Positions 36,626-45,369 of a DNA stretch of 48,889 nt are shown one piece after another (within the stretch, counting starts at the first letter, position 1; each line of letters begins with the position of its first letter). The DNA lies in assembly GCF_003333305.1 (NCBI RefSeq), contig NZ_QOLD01000090.1:1-48889 (forward strand), in the 5' to 3' direction. This DNA is from Candidatus Colwellia aromaticivorans. GTDB lineage: Bacteria > Pseudomonadota > Gammaproteobacteria > Enterobacterales > Alteromonadaceae. The position numbers and the translations under genes are program-made. The notes below the pieces were generated by a model. The model did no database searches, was not told the DNA's origin, and saw nothing but the letters and a program-made list of their open reading frames with translations.

Positions 36626-36788
36626 CTATTCACCTATCGTCACTCCCTAGGTCTTTAAATCGGGAGTCTAGAATTTTAAACACTGAGATTCCAGCTTCAG
36701 CTTTGTAGTTCCAGACCAAAGCTAAATACCTACGTCCTGTAGGCAAAGACACAACTGGAATGACGGGAATACTAGGTATGGTGAATAG
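36626..36788. mobile_element. MITE-like element with CTATTCACC termini and double-hairpin insert
   Basis: CTATTCACC at 36626 is matched by GGTGAATAG ending at 36788. The outer interior (TATCGTCACTCCC... and ...CAACTGGAATGACG) is shared with 41691-41804. Within it, 36698-36744 holds a hairpin AGCTTTG, loop TAGTTCCAGAC, CAAAGCT and a second hairpin CCTACGTCCTGTAGG. The sister copy at 41691 lacks exactly this part. 36790-37029 shows nothing recognisable. Confidence 0.75.
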
Positions 36789-37029
36789 ATACAATAAAAG
36801 TTGAATTTCCCAGATTTCATTAGACAGTTTTGGAGTATAAACTAAATCCAGAAGTAGTAAGTTCCTTTGTGTCCATTTTATAGTAATTGAATATCTAGAG
36901 CAAGAACCAGTCTTATTTTGGCTTGTGAGCTGAAATTATTGACCGCTCAGTGTAATTAGGTTATTCATATATCTGAATGTCAAAATAACGAAAAGAGCAA
37001 TAATAAGATTTTAAAGGTGATATAATTCA

Positions 37030-37184
37030 TTTTGTAAACATTTCAAGACAACTAAAATCGCTCAAAAAATAAAGTGATTTTATTTTTTTTGTAGTACCCG
37101 AAGTAGTACCAATAAAAAAATAATAAAAAAGGTGTTACTTATCAATAATATATATTTCAGAGTCGAGTCCAGCAGGCAAATTAG
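37030..37184 (+). repeat. Outermost island right end and candidate distal att site
   Basis: The third copy of the TTTTGTAAACATT block (37030-37058) is followed by AAGTGATTTTA, then GTAGTACC twice with a 12-bp period (37091-37098 and 37103-37110). TCGAGTCCAGCAGGCAAATT at 37163 on is a degenerate match to the tRNA end TCGAGTCCCGCAGCG...CAAATTAG (22350 on). It is probably the distal boundary of the whole hotspot. Confidence 0.7.
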
Positions 37185-37213
37185 AAAAAAGCTACCTACG
37201 GGTGGCTTTTTTT
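37185..37213 (+). terminator. Strong terminator, probably the displaced tRNA-Val terminator
   Basis: AAAAAAGCTACC, loop TACG, GGTGGCTTTTTTT: a 12-bp stem with one wobble and a long T-tract, directly after the distal att-like sequence. No gene on the plus strand ends just before it, which fits an original place immediately after the tRNA. Confidence 0.85.
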
Positions 37214-37328
37214 GTATCAAAAAAATAGTTATCCAAACATAAGTACTTCTCTAATAGAAGATCTATTAATTTATATTCAGCCCAGTATAATTAAGCTGTA
37301 CCGTCAAAATAAAAACAGAGCCTAGCTA

Positions 37329-37805
37329 ATGAGTTATACGCCACTAGAAAAATTAAAAAATGCTTGGATCTTCAAGCATAAAAGTTTACCCATTAGTGAT
37401 ACAGATTTAACCAAAATTAAACCCATGGCAAAAGAGCGCGCTAATGTTTTATGGGATACCTTTATAAGTCGTCAAGTTGATCATCCTGATTTTTTTAAAA
37501 AAGGTGACTGGCCATTTGATAATAGTAATTGGCAAGAGCAAGGTAAATGGGAAGGTATTTGGGATAGTAATGAAGAAAATTTACCTGAGTTAATTACTAC
37601 CTCTATTGCATGGGACAATAATACTGTTGTGTATTATTGTTCAAATAGAGATAACGTTATCGAAACTACTTGGGCGGTTTTTAAACGTTGTTGGAAAAAC
37701 TTTTTATTTATGGATGATGGTTGCATCCTTATAGGTAAAAAGCGTAAAGAAAGCGTGCAGTTTAACAGTAATGGCAGCTTCAAAGTAGGTAATAAACCAA
37801 GCTAA
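37329..37805 (+). CDS. DUF2947 family protein
   Basis: The protein is 158 aa, full length for this family of Gammaproteobacteria. Recognised from LKNAWIFKHKSLPISDTDLTKIKP near the start and NTVVYYCSNRDNVIETTWAVFKRCWKNFLFMDDGCILIGKKRKESVQF near the end. Cytoplasmic, rich in Trp. Its stop overlaps the rlmF start (TAATG), so they form an operon and may both concern ribosomes or translation, but the function of DUF2947 is not known to me. Confidence 0.85.
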   Translation: MSYTPLEKLKNAWIFKHKSLPISDTDLTKIKPMAKERANVLWDTFISRQVDHPDFFKKGDWPFDNSNWQEQGKWEGIWDSNEENLPELITTSIAWDNNTVVYYCSNRDNVIETTWAVFKRCWKNFLFMDDGCILIGKKRKESVQFNSNGSFKVGNKPS

Positions 37806-38734
37806 TGAATGCTAAAAAAGCGATTATAAAAGACTCCCTTCATAAGAATAACCTTCACCGTCGTGGTTATGATTTCAGTGCTTTAACGCAGAGCTACCCA
37901 CCATTATCATCTTTTATTATTAGTAATAAGTTCAATCAACAAGCAACAATCAATTTTAGTGATACCAACGCAGTTAAAGCATTAAATTTTGCTTTACTCA
38001 AAAAATATTATCATATTGAACATTGGGACTTTCCTGCGGGATATTTGTGTCCACCAATTCCAGGTAGAATAGATTACATTCACTACCTTGCTGATTTATT
38101 AAAAGAGTCAATATCCGATAACGCCAATAAGATTTCAGTATTAGATATTGGTACTGGCGCTAGTTGTATATACCCAATTTTAGGTGCACGTACACAAGGT
38201 TGGCATTTTGTTGCTTCAGATATTGATCCTATATCAATAAAAGCCGCGAATGCTAATGTAAAATCAAATAAAGGTTTAGCAAAACAGATCACATGTCGAT
38301 TACAACAGAATAGTACTCATATTTTTGATGGCATAATCCAGCCTAATGAATATTATCATCTGACAATGTGCAATCCACCCTTTCATAAATCTTTAGCGGA
38401 TGCGACTAAAGGGACATTGAGAAAGTGGCAGAACCTTAGCAAAGATAGTAACAGTAGTAATAGGCAAAATAACACTTTAAATTTTGGCGGCCAAAAAGGC
38501 GAACTATGGTGTCAAGGCGGCGAAGTGAGCTTTATACGCCAGATGATAAAAGAAAGTAAACAGTACCGAGAGCAAGTATTGTGGTTTACCTGCTTAGTGT
38601 CGAAAAAAGATCATCTTTCGGCAATTAAATTGAGCTTAAAAAAAGCCAATGCAGCCAAGATTAACGTAGTAAAAATGGCGCAAGGACAAAAAATTAGTCG
38701 TTTCATTGCTTGGAGTTTTTCTGCAGAAAAATAA
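37805..38734 (+). CDS. rlmF: 23S rRNA (adenine-1618-N6)-methyltransferase
   Basis: The protein is 309 aa. It opens with NNLHRRGYDFSALTQSYPPLSSF, has HWDFPAGYLCPPIPGRIDYIHYLADLL, the SAM-binding VLDIGTGASCIYPILG and the amino-methylase motif NPPF in TMCNPPFHKS. These are diagnostic for RlmF (YbiN), which methylates A1618 of 23S rRNA. The enzyme uses SAM and acts on rRNA before 50S assembly is complete. Its ATG at 37805 shares one base with the preceding stop, so translation is coupled. Confidence 0.94.
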   Translation: MNAKKAIIKDSLHKNNLHRRGYDFSALTQSYPPLSSFIISNKFNQQATINFSDTNAVKALNFALLKKYYHIEHWDFPAGYLCPPIPGRIDYIHYLADLLKESISDNANKISVLDIGTGASCIYPILGARTQGWHFVASDIDPISIKAANANVKSNKGLAKQITCRLQQNSTHIFDGIIQPNEYYHLTMCNPPFHKSLADATKGTLRKWQNLSKDSNSSNRQNNTLNFGGQKGELWCQGGEVSFIRQMIKESKQYREQVLWFTCLVSKKDHLSAIKLSLKKANAAKINVVKMAQGQKISRFIAWSFSAEK

Positions 38735-38756
38735 AACTAAGCTACTTCGGTATAAA

Positions 38757-39254
38757 CTAAGTTTTTGGTATCATACTATCAGGCATAAGCACTGCAATCA
38801 CCTGACCTTTAGCGCAAATAACATCATTAGCAGATAACGTTATATCAACAATAATTTTACGGTCTTTTACTTCACTAAACTTACCAACTAACGTTAACTC
38901 AACTCCTTGAGGTGTTGGCGCTAAAAAACTCACATTAAGGGCTCCGGTAACAAAACGCATTGGCGGTAAGCTACCTAATTCACGCCCCTGAGCAAGGTAA
39001 GCCATAGCTGAGGCACTACCCGTACCATGACAATCAATTAATGATGCGATCATGCCGCCATAAACAAAACCTGGAATAGCCGTATATTTTTTATCTGGTA
39101 TACAGCGAGCTACAGTAATGCTGTCGCTTATATTTTTCTCATCAATGTGTTGCCAGTAACTTTTTAATTGGTGACCGTCAGGATTGTTTTTACCACATCC
39201 GTAGCAATGACTTATTTCTTCTGGATAATGATCTTGAAAAGCTTCGTTCTTCAT
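38757..39254 (-). CDS. PaaI-type hotdog thioesterase
   Basis: The protein is 165 aa. HCYGCGKNNPDGHQLKSYW near the start is typical of the CxxCG-containing thioesterase subfamily. The hotdog helix is PGFVYGGMIASLIDCHGTGSASAMAYL, where Asp (LIDCHG) is the likely catalytic acid, followed by RFVTGALNVSFLAPTPQG. It probably hydrolyses an aromatic or medium-chain acyl-CoA. It lies 96 bp after the CoA-ligase-like gene in the same direction and may rescue trapped CoA from that pathway. Convergent with rlmF. Confidence 0.88.
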   Translation of the reverse strand: MKNEAFQDHYPEEISHCYGCGKNNPDGHQLKSYWQHIDEKNISDSITVARCIPDKKYTAIPGFVYGGMIASLIDCHGTGSASAMAYLAQGRELGSLPPMRFVTGALNVSFLAPTPQGVELTLVGKFSEVKDRKIIVDITLSANDVICAKGQVIAVLMPDSMIPKT

Positions 39255-39350
39255 AAAAATCCTTATTTATATTAATGAGTAGCATAGGGAATAAATTCGC
39301 CTATGCTGATGTGGTTAGGGTAATACTAAGGCTAATTTGATAAAATTAAC

Positions 39351-40601
39351 TTAGCCAATAGGTCGTAAGTCATCAATCACTTTACCATCATCAGCTAAAG
39401 TGCCTACTGCAACCAATTCAACCGTACCACTTAGTTTGGTCGTTTTTTGCAAGCTTGCGCTAATATTGTTAATTGCACTAGCGATATCAGCGTCAGAGTA
39501 CGCCTTAGTATCTAACTCACATTGCAAATTCATTTGGTCATTATGATTTATTTTAGTAACCGATAAGCGCATTTTAGCTATTTGTTGATACTCTTTGCGA
39601 ACTTGCTCTATTTGCCCAACATGAACAAACATACCCTTAATTTTAGTCGTTTGATCCGCACGACCTAGCCAACCTTTAATTCGCATATTAGTGCGACCAC
39701 AAGCACTCAAATCAGGTTTTACTGCTGACAAGTCTCCTGTAGCGAATCGAATCAATGGATAGTCGACATTAAAACTAGTCACAACAACTTCGCCAACTTC
39801 ACCTGCTTCAACTGGCTCTAGACTGCCCGGACGTACTATTTCTACGAGTAGGTCTTCTGCAATAATTAAACCGTCACCTACGATTGACTCAAAACCAATT
39901 AGTCCAACATCAGCACTTGCATAAGCTTGTAACGTATCAATACCTGCAGCGGTAAATTCAGCTCTTAATGCTTCAGGTAATGCTTCTCCTGTTACTAATG
40001 CTTTACCAACACTAGATATATCACGCTGATTTTTATTGGCTTTATCAAGTAGTATTTTTAAAAATGATGGTGTACCGCAATAACCCTGTGGTTTTAAATG
40101 CTCAATAACATCAAGCTGTTGTTCTGTTTGTCCCGGACCTGCAGGAATAACAATACAACCACAAGCTCTAGCGCCAGAGTCAAGAATAAAACCACCAGGG
40201 GTTAAATGGTATGACAAAGTGTTTTGTACTAAATCACCTTTTCTAAAGCCGGCAGCATAGAAAGCTTGCCCCACACGCCACCAATCATCACTTGTGTTTT
40301 CAGGATCATAGATAGGTCCAGGAGATTGAAAAATTCGACCTAAGTTAGCCGTTTTAGCACTTAAACCACCTAAAGGAGAGTTTTTGCTTTGAATATCCAT
40401 CAAGTCAGATTTTCGGGTAATAGGTAATTGCGCTAACAATTCACGACTAGTAATTTTTTCAGCATCAATATGCTCTAGTGTTTCACTATAATGCTGACAT
40501 TCTTGCTTCGCATAGGTGATAAAAGCAGGTAAACGCTCTAATAGTGACTGCTCACGTAACTCAGGATTTTGACATTCTCTTTCGTAAAAATATTGTTTCA
40601 T
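39351..40601 (-). CDS. Phenylacetate-CoA ligase-like AMP-forming enzyme
   Basis: From ATG 40601 the protein is 416 aa (an upstream TTG frame is less likely). PaaK-like features: YFYERECQNPELREQSLLERLPAFITYAKQ, PITRKSDLMDIQ, GGFILDSGARACGCIVIPAGPGQTEQQLDVI, GTPSFLKILLDKA, ALPEALRAEFTAAGIDTLQAYASADVGLIGFE and IRFATGDLSA. The usual Ser/Thr/Gly-rich P-loop is weak, being replaced by FQSPGPIYDPE. PaaK-type enzymes adenylate aryl acids and transfer them to CoA. Downstream in the transport block, it probably activates the imported acid. The exact substrate is unknown. Confidence 0.8.
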   Translation of the reverse strand: MKQYFYERECQNPELREQSLLERLPAFITYAKQECQHYSETLEHIDAEKITSRELLAQLPITRKSDLMDIQSKNSPLGGLSAKTANLGRIFQSPGPIYDPENTSDDWWRVGQAFYAAGFRKGDLVQNTLSYHLTPGGFILDSGARACGCIVIPAGPGQTEQQLDVIEHLKPQGYCGTPSFLKILLDKANKNQRDISSVGKALVTGEALPEALRAEFTAAGIDTLQAYASADVGLIGFESIVGDGLIIAEDLLVEIVRPGSLEPVEAGEVGEVVVTSFNVDYPLIRFATGDLSAVKPDLSACGRTNMRIKGWLGRADQTTKIKGMFVHVGQIEQVRKEYQQIAKMRLSVTKINHNDQMNLQCELDTKAYSDADIASAINNISASLQKTTKLSGTVELVAVGTLADDGKVIDDLRPIG

Positions 40602-40709
40602 GGTAACTCGATAATTTTTCAAATATGATCATTTCTAAATATGATAACGTTAATTTTTAATGCTTTTTTTATATCGTTTTTCATGTACTTTCAGAAAGCA
40701 GCCAGTTCG

Positions 40710-40800
40710 TTCGATTTTTAGGAGATAGCGCGGAGCTTACGGATGTAAGTGAGCACTTTCGACAACAAAATCGAGTGAAATGGCAATAAGCTGGAATGTA
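40710..40800 (+). repeat. CGCGGAG hairpin repeat, copy B
   Basis: TAGCGCGGAGC, stem TTAC-GGAT-GTAA, GTGAGCAC, TTTCGAC. An outer pairing CGATTTT (40712 on) with AAAATCG (40769 on) surrounds it. The flanks match copies at 11972 and 13508. It lies in the 205-bp spacer between the ligase-like gene and the ABC ATPase, so it would be transcribed in the block. Confidence 0.6.
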
Positions 40801-40806
40801 CATAGG

Positions 40807-41628
40807 TTATAACCAACGTTTACGTCTTTTATAAGACTTTAAGTTTTTAAAGCTTTTACGTTCTTCGTTGCCACCACCTAAATAAAACTCTTTTACATCT
40901 TCATTACTAAGCAATTGCTCTTGAGTACCATCAAGTACAACTTTACCTGACTCCATAATGTACCCATAGTCAGCAGCTCTTATTGCATAGTTAGCATTTT
41001 GCTCAACCAACAACATGGTAATACCTTGATCTTGATTGATCTTTTTAATAATACCAAATACTTCTTTAACGAGTAATGGTGATAAACCCATCGATGGTTC
41101 ATCTAAACAAATCATCTTAGGACGAGCCATTAATGCTCTACCTATGGCTAGCATCTGTTGCTCACCACCTGATAAATAACCAGCTAGACCTGTACGCTCT
41201 TTTAATCGAGGGAAATAATCAAAAACCATTTCAAGATCTTGATTTATTTGTGAATCATTACGCGTATAAGCACCGAGCTTTAGGTTTTCGATTGACGTCA
41301 TGTCTTCGATAATTCGACGACCTTCCATCACCTGAATCAGGCCACTACGTACAATGTCTTCTCCATTTTTCTTGTCAATACGTTCGCCCATAAAGTGAAT
41401 GTCACCTTTAGTCACTTCGCCATATTCACTTTTAAGTAAGCCTGAAATCGCTTTCAGTGTTGTTGATTTTCCCGCACCATTTGGTCCAAGTAACGTTACA
41501 ACATCTCCTTCTGGTACGTCTAATGTCACCCCTCGAAGTACTTGAATAACTTCGTCGTAAACTACTTCAATGTTGTTAACTGATAACATTGGTGTAGCCG
41601 TTTGAATTTTTGCTGCCGCCTGTGACAT
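40807..41628 (-). CDS. LivF-type ABC transporter ATPase
   Basis: The protein is 273 aa. Walker A LLGPNGAGKST, Q-loop region, signature LSGGEQQM, Walker B ICLDEPSMGLSP and the switch His region MLLVEQNANYAIRAADYGYIMESGKVV are typical LivF features. It has a C-terminal extra tail (GGGNEERKSFKNLKSYKRRKRWL) that is basic and longer than E. coli LivF. CGGAGTATACAT precedes the ATG. It is separated from the rest of the transporter by a MITE (41691-41804) upstream. Confidence 0.93.
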   Translation of the reverse strand: MSQAAAKIQTATPMLSVNNIEVVYDEVIQVLRGVTLDVPEGDVVTLLGPNGAGKSTTLKAISGLLKSEYGEVTKGDIHFMGERIDKKNGEDIVRSGLIQVMEGRRIIEDMTSIENLKLGAYTRNDSQINQDLEMVFDYFPRLKERTGLAGYLSGGEQQMLAIGRALMARPKMICLDEPSMGLSPLLVKEVFGIIKKINQDQGITMLLVEQNANYAIRAADYGYIMESGKVVLDGTQEQLLSNEDVKEFYLGGGNEERKSFKNLKSYKRRKRWL

Positions 41629-41690
41629 ATGTATACTCCGTTGAAAATTTTATATTTGCCTAATATAAAATTAAGCAAAAACCCTTGTGA

Positions 41691-41804
41691 TTATTCCCCT
41701 ATCGTCACTCCCGAGGTGTTTTAATCGGGAGTCTAGAGTTTTAAAACAATGAGATTCCAGCTTAAGACACAACTGGAATGACGTGAATCTAGGTATGGTG
41801 AATA
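41691..41804. mobile_element. Short MITE, hairpin-less sister of 36626
   Basis: The termini (ATTCCCCTATCGTCACTCCC left; CTAGGTATGGTGAATA right) and interior match the 36626-36788 element. At the place of its hairpin insert the sequence reads straight through as CCAGCTTAAGACAC. It lies between the substrate-binding protein gene and livF-like gene, inside the transport block. Confidence 0.75.
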
Positions 41805-41874
41805 CTTACAAGTCCTCTAAATAATTGATGCAGCAACGACGACAATGCCGCTGCTGTGTCAAGTATGACGAGGA

Positions 41875-43134
41875 TTAATAACCTAACCAATCATCACGAC
41901 GATCCAATGTAACTGTTGTTACTTTATTAACTTTAACGCTATCGCCAACAAAGTTACCATTATAGATATTTACTTGGTTGATACCACGGTGATCATCATT
42001 GGTCCAATTAGCAGCTAAACAAACACCATCTAGGCCTTTAGGTACCCAGTTTTTATTAACATACATGCCTTTTTTAATGTTTTCACCGGTGATGCCACCG
42101 TTGTCTTTAGCCCATTCCATTGCTTCTTTCATGAAGTATGTTGAACATACGCCACGCATGTAGTGATGAACGCGTTCTTCTTTACCTTCATGATCTGACA
42201 TTTTTGAAATTTCACGTACAAGCTTCATACCTGATACATCGTCACCCCAAAATGGTGTCATTGTTGGGAATACGTAATTTTTGATACCATCGCCCGCAGC
42301 ATTAAATACATTTTTATCGCCACCCCAAATACTTGACATCAATTGAATGTCAACACCAACCGTTTTACAAGATTTAATTAACGACAGTACTGAGCCACCG
42401 ATGTTAGCAACATAGCCGTAGTTTGAACCAGAGCTTTTAATGCTTAAACATTGCGCTTTAAAATCACCTGGTTTCATAGAAACAACAACTGGTGGTAAAA
42501 CATCAAAACCAAGCTCTTCAGCATATTCTGCACAAGCAGCTTTAGGCGCATTTGGGAAAGGATGGTTTGCACCTATATGGGTAAATTTTGGTTTTCCTTT
42601 ACCGCCTTTGCTTTTAAAGTCTCCAGCCGCCCATTGCACTAAACCACGACAAGCATCTGAATAGGAAGCGCCATAAAAGAAGTTATAAGGTGCTGGCTTC
42701 TTCGTATGAGGATTTTTACCAGTAGGATCGGTTAAATGCCCTGAATAAGACGCAGAGAAAACTGGTGTTTTATCACGGGCAACAAACGAGATTAACGCTT
42801 CAGTATCCGCTGTACCCCAACCTTGCATTGCTACCATGCCCTTACGAGATTTCCATTTTTTATAGGCAGCAATGGCTTGCGGTACTTTATAACCATAATC
42901 AATTGTTTCAGACTCAAGTTTAGTACCACCAATACCACCATGAGCATTGATATAAGCAAGTGAATCACGAACGCCATTAGCATAGGCTTTACCTACGAAG
43001 GCAGTTGGACCTGACATATCAGCTAAATGGCCAACAAAAACAGAATCTTGTGCTTGCACTTGGCTGGTAGCACTTAGTGCGATACTGGCAGCAATTGAAC
43101 TTACTAATAATTTTTTATTCATAACTTTTCTCAT
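41875..43134 (-). CDS. Branched-chain-amino-acid-type ABC substrate-binding protein
   Basis: The protein is 419 aa, with a signal peptide MNKKLLVSSIAASIALSATSQVQAQ. The mature part starts DSVFVGHLADMSGPTAFVGKAYANGVRDSLAYINAHGGIGGTKLE, a periplasmic-binding-protein type I (LivK-like) fold. YGYKVPQAIAAYKKWKSRKGMVAMQGWGTADTEALISFV is the binding cleft region. GAGGAAATTCAC precedes the ATG at 43134. Binding proteins of this size and type often bind aromatic or fatty acids or amides rather than leucine. Here the neighbouring acyl-CoA ligases argue for a carboxylate (inference). Confidence 0.92.
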   Translation of the reverse strand: MRKVMNKKLLVSSIAASIALSATSQVQAQDSVFVGHLADMSGPTAFVGKAYANGVRDSLAYINAHGGIGGTKLESETIDYGYKVPQAIAAYKKWKSRKGMVAMQGWGTADTEALISFVARDKTPVFSASYSGHLTDPTGKNPHTKKPAPYNFFYGASYSDACRGLVQWAAGDFKSKGGKGKPKFTHIGANHPFPNAPKAACAEYAEELGFDVLPPVVVSMKPGDFKAQCLSIKSSGSNYGYVANIGGSVLSLIKSCKTVGVDIQLMSSIWGGDKNVFNAAGDGIKNYVFPTMTPFWGDDVSGMKLVREISKMSDHEGKEERVHHYMRGVCSTYFMKEAMEWAKDNGGITGENIKKGMYVNKNWVPKGLDGVCLAANWTNDDHRGINQVNIYNGNFVGDSVKVNKVTTVTLDRRDDWLGY

Positions 43135-43243
43135 GTGAATTTCCTCAACTTGTTTTTTAGTTATTTTTACCTCTTTACCTATTGGTATAAGTAAAGAAGG
43201 TAAGTGTTATTTTTATATTTTCTTTTGTTACATTTTTGCTTCA

Positions 43244-43324
43244 CGCAGTTAGCTTAATTAACGTCCCCATCAACCTAACTGCGCTTGATACCCAAACCAT
43301 CTCATTTTGAGGTGGCTTGGGTAT
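43244..43324 (-). promoter_or_regulatory. Two stacked hairpins between LivM and LivK genes
   Basis: First hairpin met by transcription: 43324-43288, a 17-bp stem (two non-Watson-Crick positions) with 3-nt loop, ATACCCAAGCCACCTCA on the 5' side. Second: 43283-43244, a 9-bp stem CGCAGTTAG/CTAACTGCG. No T-tract follows. In ABC operons such structures often protect or separate the highly expressed binding-protein messenger; here this is inference. Confidence 0.6.
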
Positions 43325-43359
43325 ATCATCCAGAACTTACTCGTGTTTAAATTAAACAA

Positions 43360-44433
43360 TTAGTAAGCAAATGGGTAGAATTTCCAGTAATTTTTAATTT
43401 GTGTCCAACGATGTGCTAAACCTTCAGGTTCAAAAATTAAAAATCCGATTATTACTAAGCCAATAGCCATTTCTTTGATGTAAGCTAAACCATCAATAAC
43501 CATTGGAATGTTGCCCCAATCTGTCATTTTCATTAAACCAACACCACTTTCTAATACCTCAGGTAAGAACACCATAAAGATGACTCCCATCAAAGTACCT
43601 TTTATCGAGCCTAAACCACCAATAATGATCATCGCTAAGAATTGGATAGACATCATAATAGTAAAACCTTCCGCAGATACATAACCTAAGTAATGGGCAT
43701 ATAGCGCACCACCAATACCCGCATAAAAAGAAGATATACCAAATGAAAGTAAACGATATTTGTTTAACTTTACGCCCATAATTTCAGCCGATAAGTAATG
43801 GTCACGTACAGCAACAAAGGCACGTCCATCACGACTACGCATTAAATTACAGCCCCAGATAAACATAAATACTAGTGCGAATAATGCTATATAGTAAAAG
43901 CTTTCATCGGTATCAAAAGCAAAGCCAAATAAGTTTACTGGGTCGGCCATTGAACCTGCTGCACCACCAGAAAACCACTCTGCACGGGCAAAGAAATCTT
44001 CAATAATAAATTGCGAGGCAAGCGTCGCGATAGCTAAGTATAAGCCTTTGATTCTAGCGGCTGGCGCACCAAACATCATGCCAACACCCATGGTTAAGAA
44101 ACCCGCTAAAGGAATGCAAATAAACACAGGAATTTCAAAGCTTATGTTCAACCAAGCCGAGGCAAACGCGCCAAAGCCAAAGAAAGCACCATGCCCTAGC
44201 GATATCTGCCCAGTGTAGCCCACTAAAATATTCAAACCTAAGGCAGCAATGCCCAAATAGGATATTTGAATTAATAAGGTAATAAAGTAACCATCAACAA
44301 CTAACGGTGCAAAGCACAATGCTATAATGGTAAAAATAGTCACCCAACGGATGGTTTTCGTTTCAAAAATTGTATTATCTTGTTTATAGCTAGTGCGGAA
44401 ATCTCCACACGGGCGCATACTTAAACTAGACAT
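43360..44433 (-). CDS. LivM-type ABC permease
   Basis: The protein is 357 aa with about ten membrane helices. ISYLGIAALGLNILVGYTGQISLGHGAFFGFGAFASAWL is the diagnostic LivM start. MRSRDGRAFVAVRDHYLSAEIMGVKLNKYRLLSFGISSFYAGIGGALYAHYLGYV contains the ATPase-contacting EAA-like loop. An N-terminal 30-residue cytoplasmic extension (MSSLSMRPCGDFRTSYKQDN) is typical of the family in this cluster type. AGGAGTGATTT precedes the ATG. Follows the LivH gene by 42 bp. Confidence 0.93.
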   Translation of the reverse strand: MSSLSMRPCGDFRTSYKQDNTIFETKTIRWVTIFTIIALCFAPLVVDGYFITLLIQISYLGIAALGLNILVGYTGQISLGHGAFFGFGAFASAWLNISFEIPVFICIPLAGFLTMGVGMMFGAPAARIKGLYLAIATLASQFIIEDFFARAEWFSGGAAGSMADPVNLFGFAFDTDESFYYIALFALVFMFIWGCNLMRSRDGRAFVAVRDHYLSAEIMGVKLNKYRLLSFGISSFYAGIGGALYAHYLGYVSAEGFTIMMSIQFLAMIIIGGLGSIKGTLMGVIFMVFLPEVLESGVGLMKMTDWGNIPMVIDGLAYIKEMAIGLVIIGFLIFEPEGLAHRWTQIKNYWKFYPFAY

Positions 44434-44475
44434 AAATCACTCCTAATAATTGTTCGTTTTGTCAGTTAAATAGCG

Positions 44476-45369
44476 CTATATACGCTCAATGTCTTGGGTA
44501 CCAAATAAACCGTAAGGTTTGAACCAAAGAATAATTAACAACACATAAAATGGGGCTATATCGTACATATTACCAATATGTAAATATTGACTATCAAAAA
44601 ACTCAGCTACGTTTTCTAATACACCGATGATGAGACCACCAACAATTGCACCAACAATTGAGTCTAACCCGCCTAAAATAACGGCTGGGAATACTTTGAT
44701 ACCCATAATAGAAAGTGAATCTGAAACACCATTAACCATACCAAGCACTATCCCTGCGGTAGCAGAAACTGTTGCTGCAATACCCCAACTCATCGCAAAA
44801 ACATGCTTTACAGACACACCTAGACTTTGAGACGCTTGTTGATCAAAAGCAGTAGCTCTCATCGCTAAGCCATGCTTAGAATGTTTAAAGAATAAAAAGA
44901 ACGCGACCATGATAATTAACGCTATAACCGTACTCATTAAGTACGCCATTTCTACATTCAATCCCAAGATGCTAATCGACTCAGTATCAAATACTTTCGG
45001 GTAACTTTGCGGTGAAACACCAAATATCCATTTCATTAACGATTGAAAGAAAATAGACAGCCCGATAGTTACCATGATTACCGAAATAATCGGCTCACCA
45101 ATCATAGGACGCAGTACTATCATTTGTAACAGCACACCAAAGCCTGCCATAAATACCAGTGATAATAAAAATCCTAGAAAAAATGGTAACTCTAAGTAAA
45201 TCAATGAAGCCCAACAGACCCAGGCACCAATAAGTAAAAACTCACCTTGGGCGAAGTTAACAATTTGTGTTGATTTATAAACCAACACAAAACACATACC
45301 AATTACACCGTACAACAAGCCAACAATAAGGCCATTGACGATTAATTGAGTTAAGAGTTCAAAATTCAT
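44476..45369 (-). CDS. LivH-type ABC permease
   Basis: The protein is 297 aa with about eight membrane helices. NGLIVGLLYGVIGMCFVLVYKSTQIVNFAQGEFLLIGAW is the family start, and AMRATAFDQQASQSLGVSVKHVFAMSWGIAATVSATAGIVLG contains the coupling loop. Its ATGA overlaps the stop of the acyl-CoA synthetase gene, so translation is coupled. It forms the inner-membrane channel with the LivM-type protein. Confidence 0.94.
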   Translation of the reverse strand: MNFELLTQLIVNGLIVGLLYGVIGMCFVLVYKSTQIVNFAQGEFLLIGAWVCWASLIYLELPFFLGFLLSLVFMAGFGVLLQMIVLRPMIGEPIISVIMVTIGLSIFFQSLMKWIFGVSPQSYPKVFDTESISILGLNVEMAYLMSTVIALIIMVAFFLFFKHSKHGLAMRATAFDQQASQSLGVSVKHVFAMSWGIAATVSATAGIVLGMVNGVSDSLSIMGIKVFPAVILGGLDSIVGAIVGGLIIGVLENVAEFFDSQYLHIGNMYDIAPFYVLLIILWFKPYGLFGTQDIERI

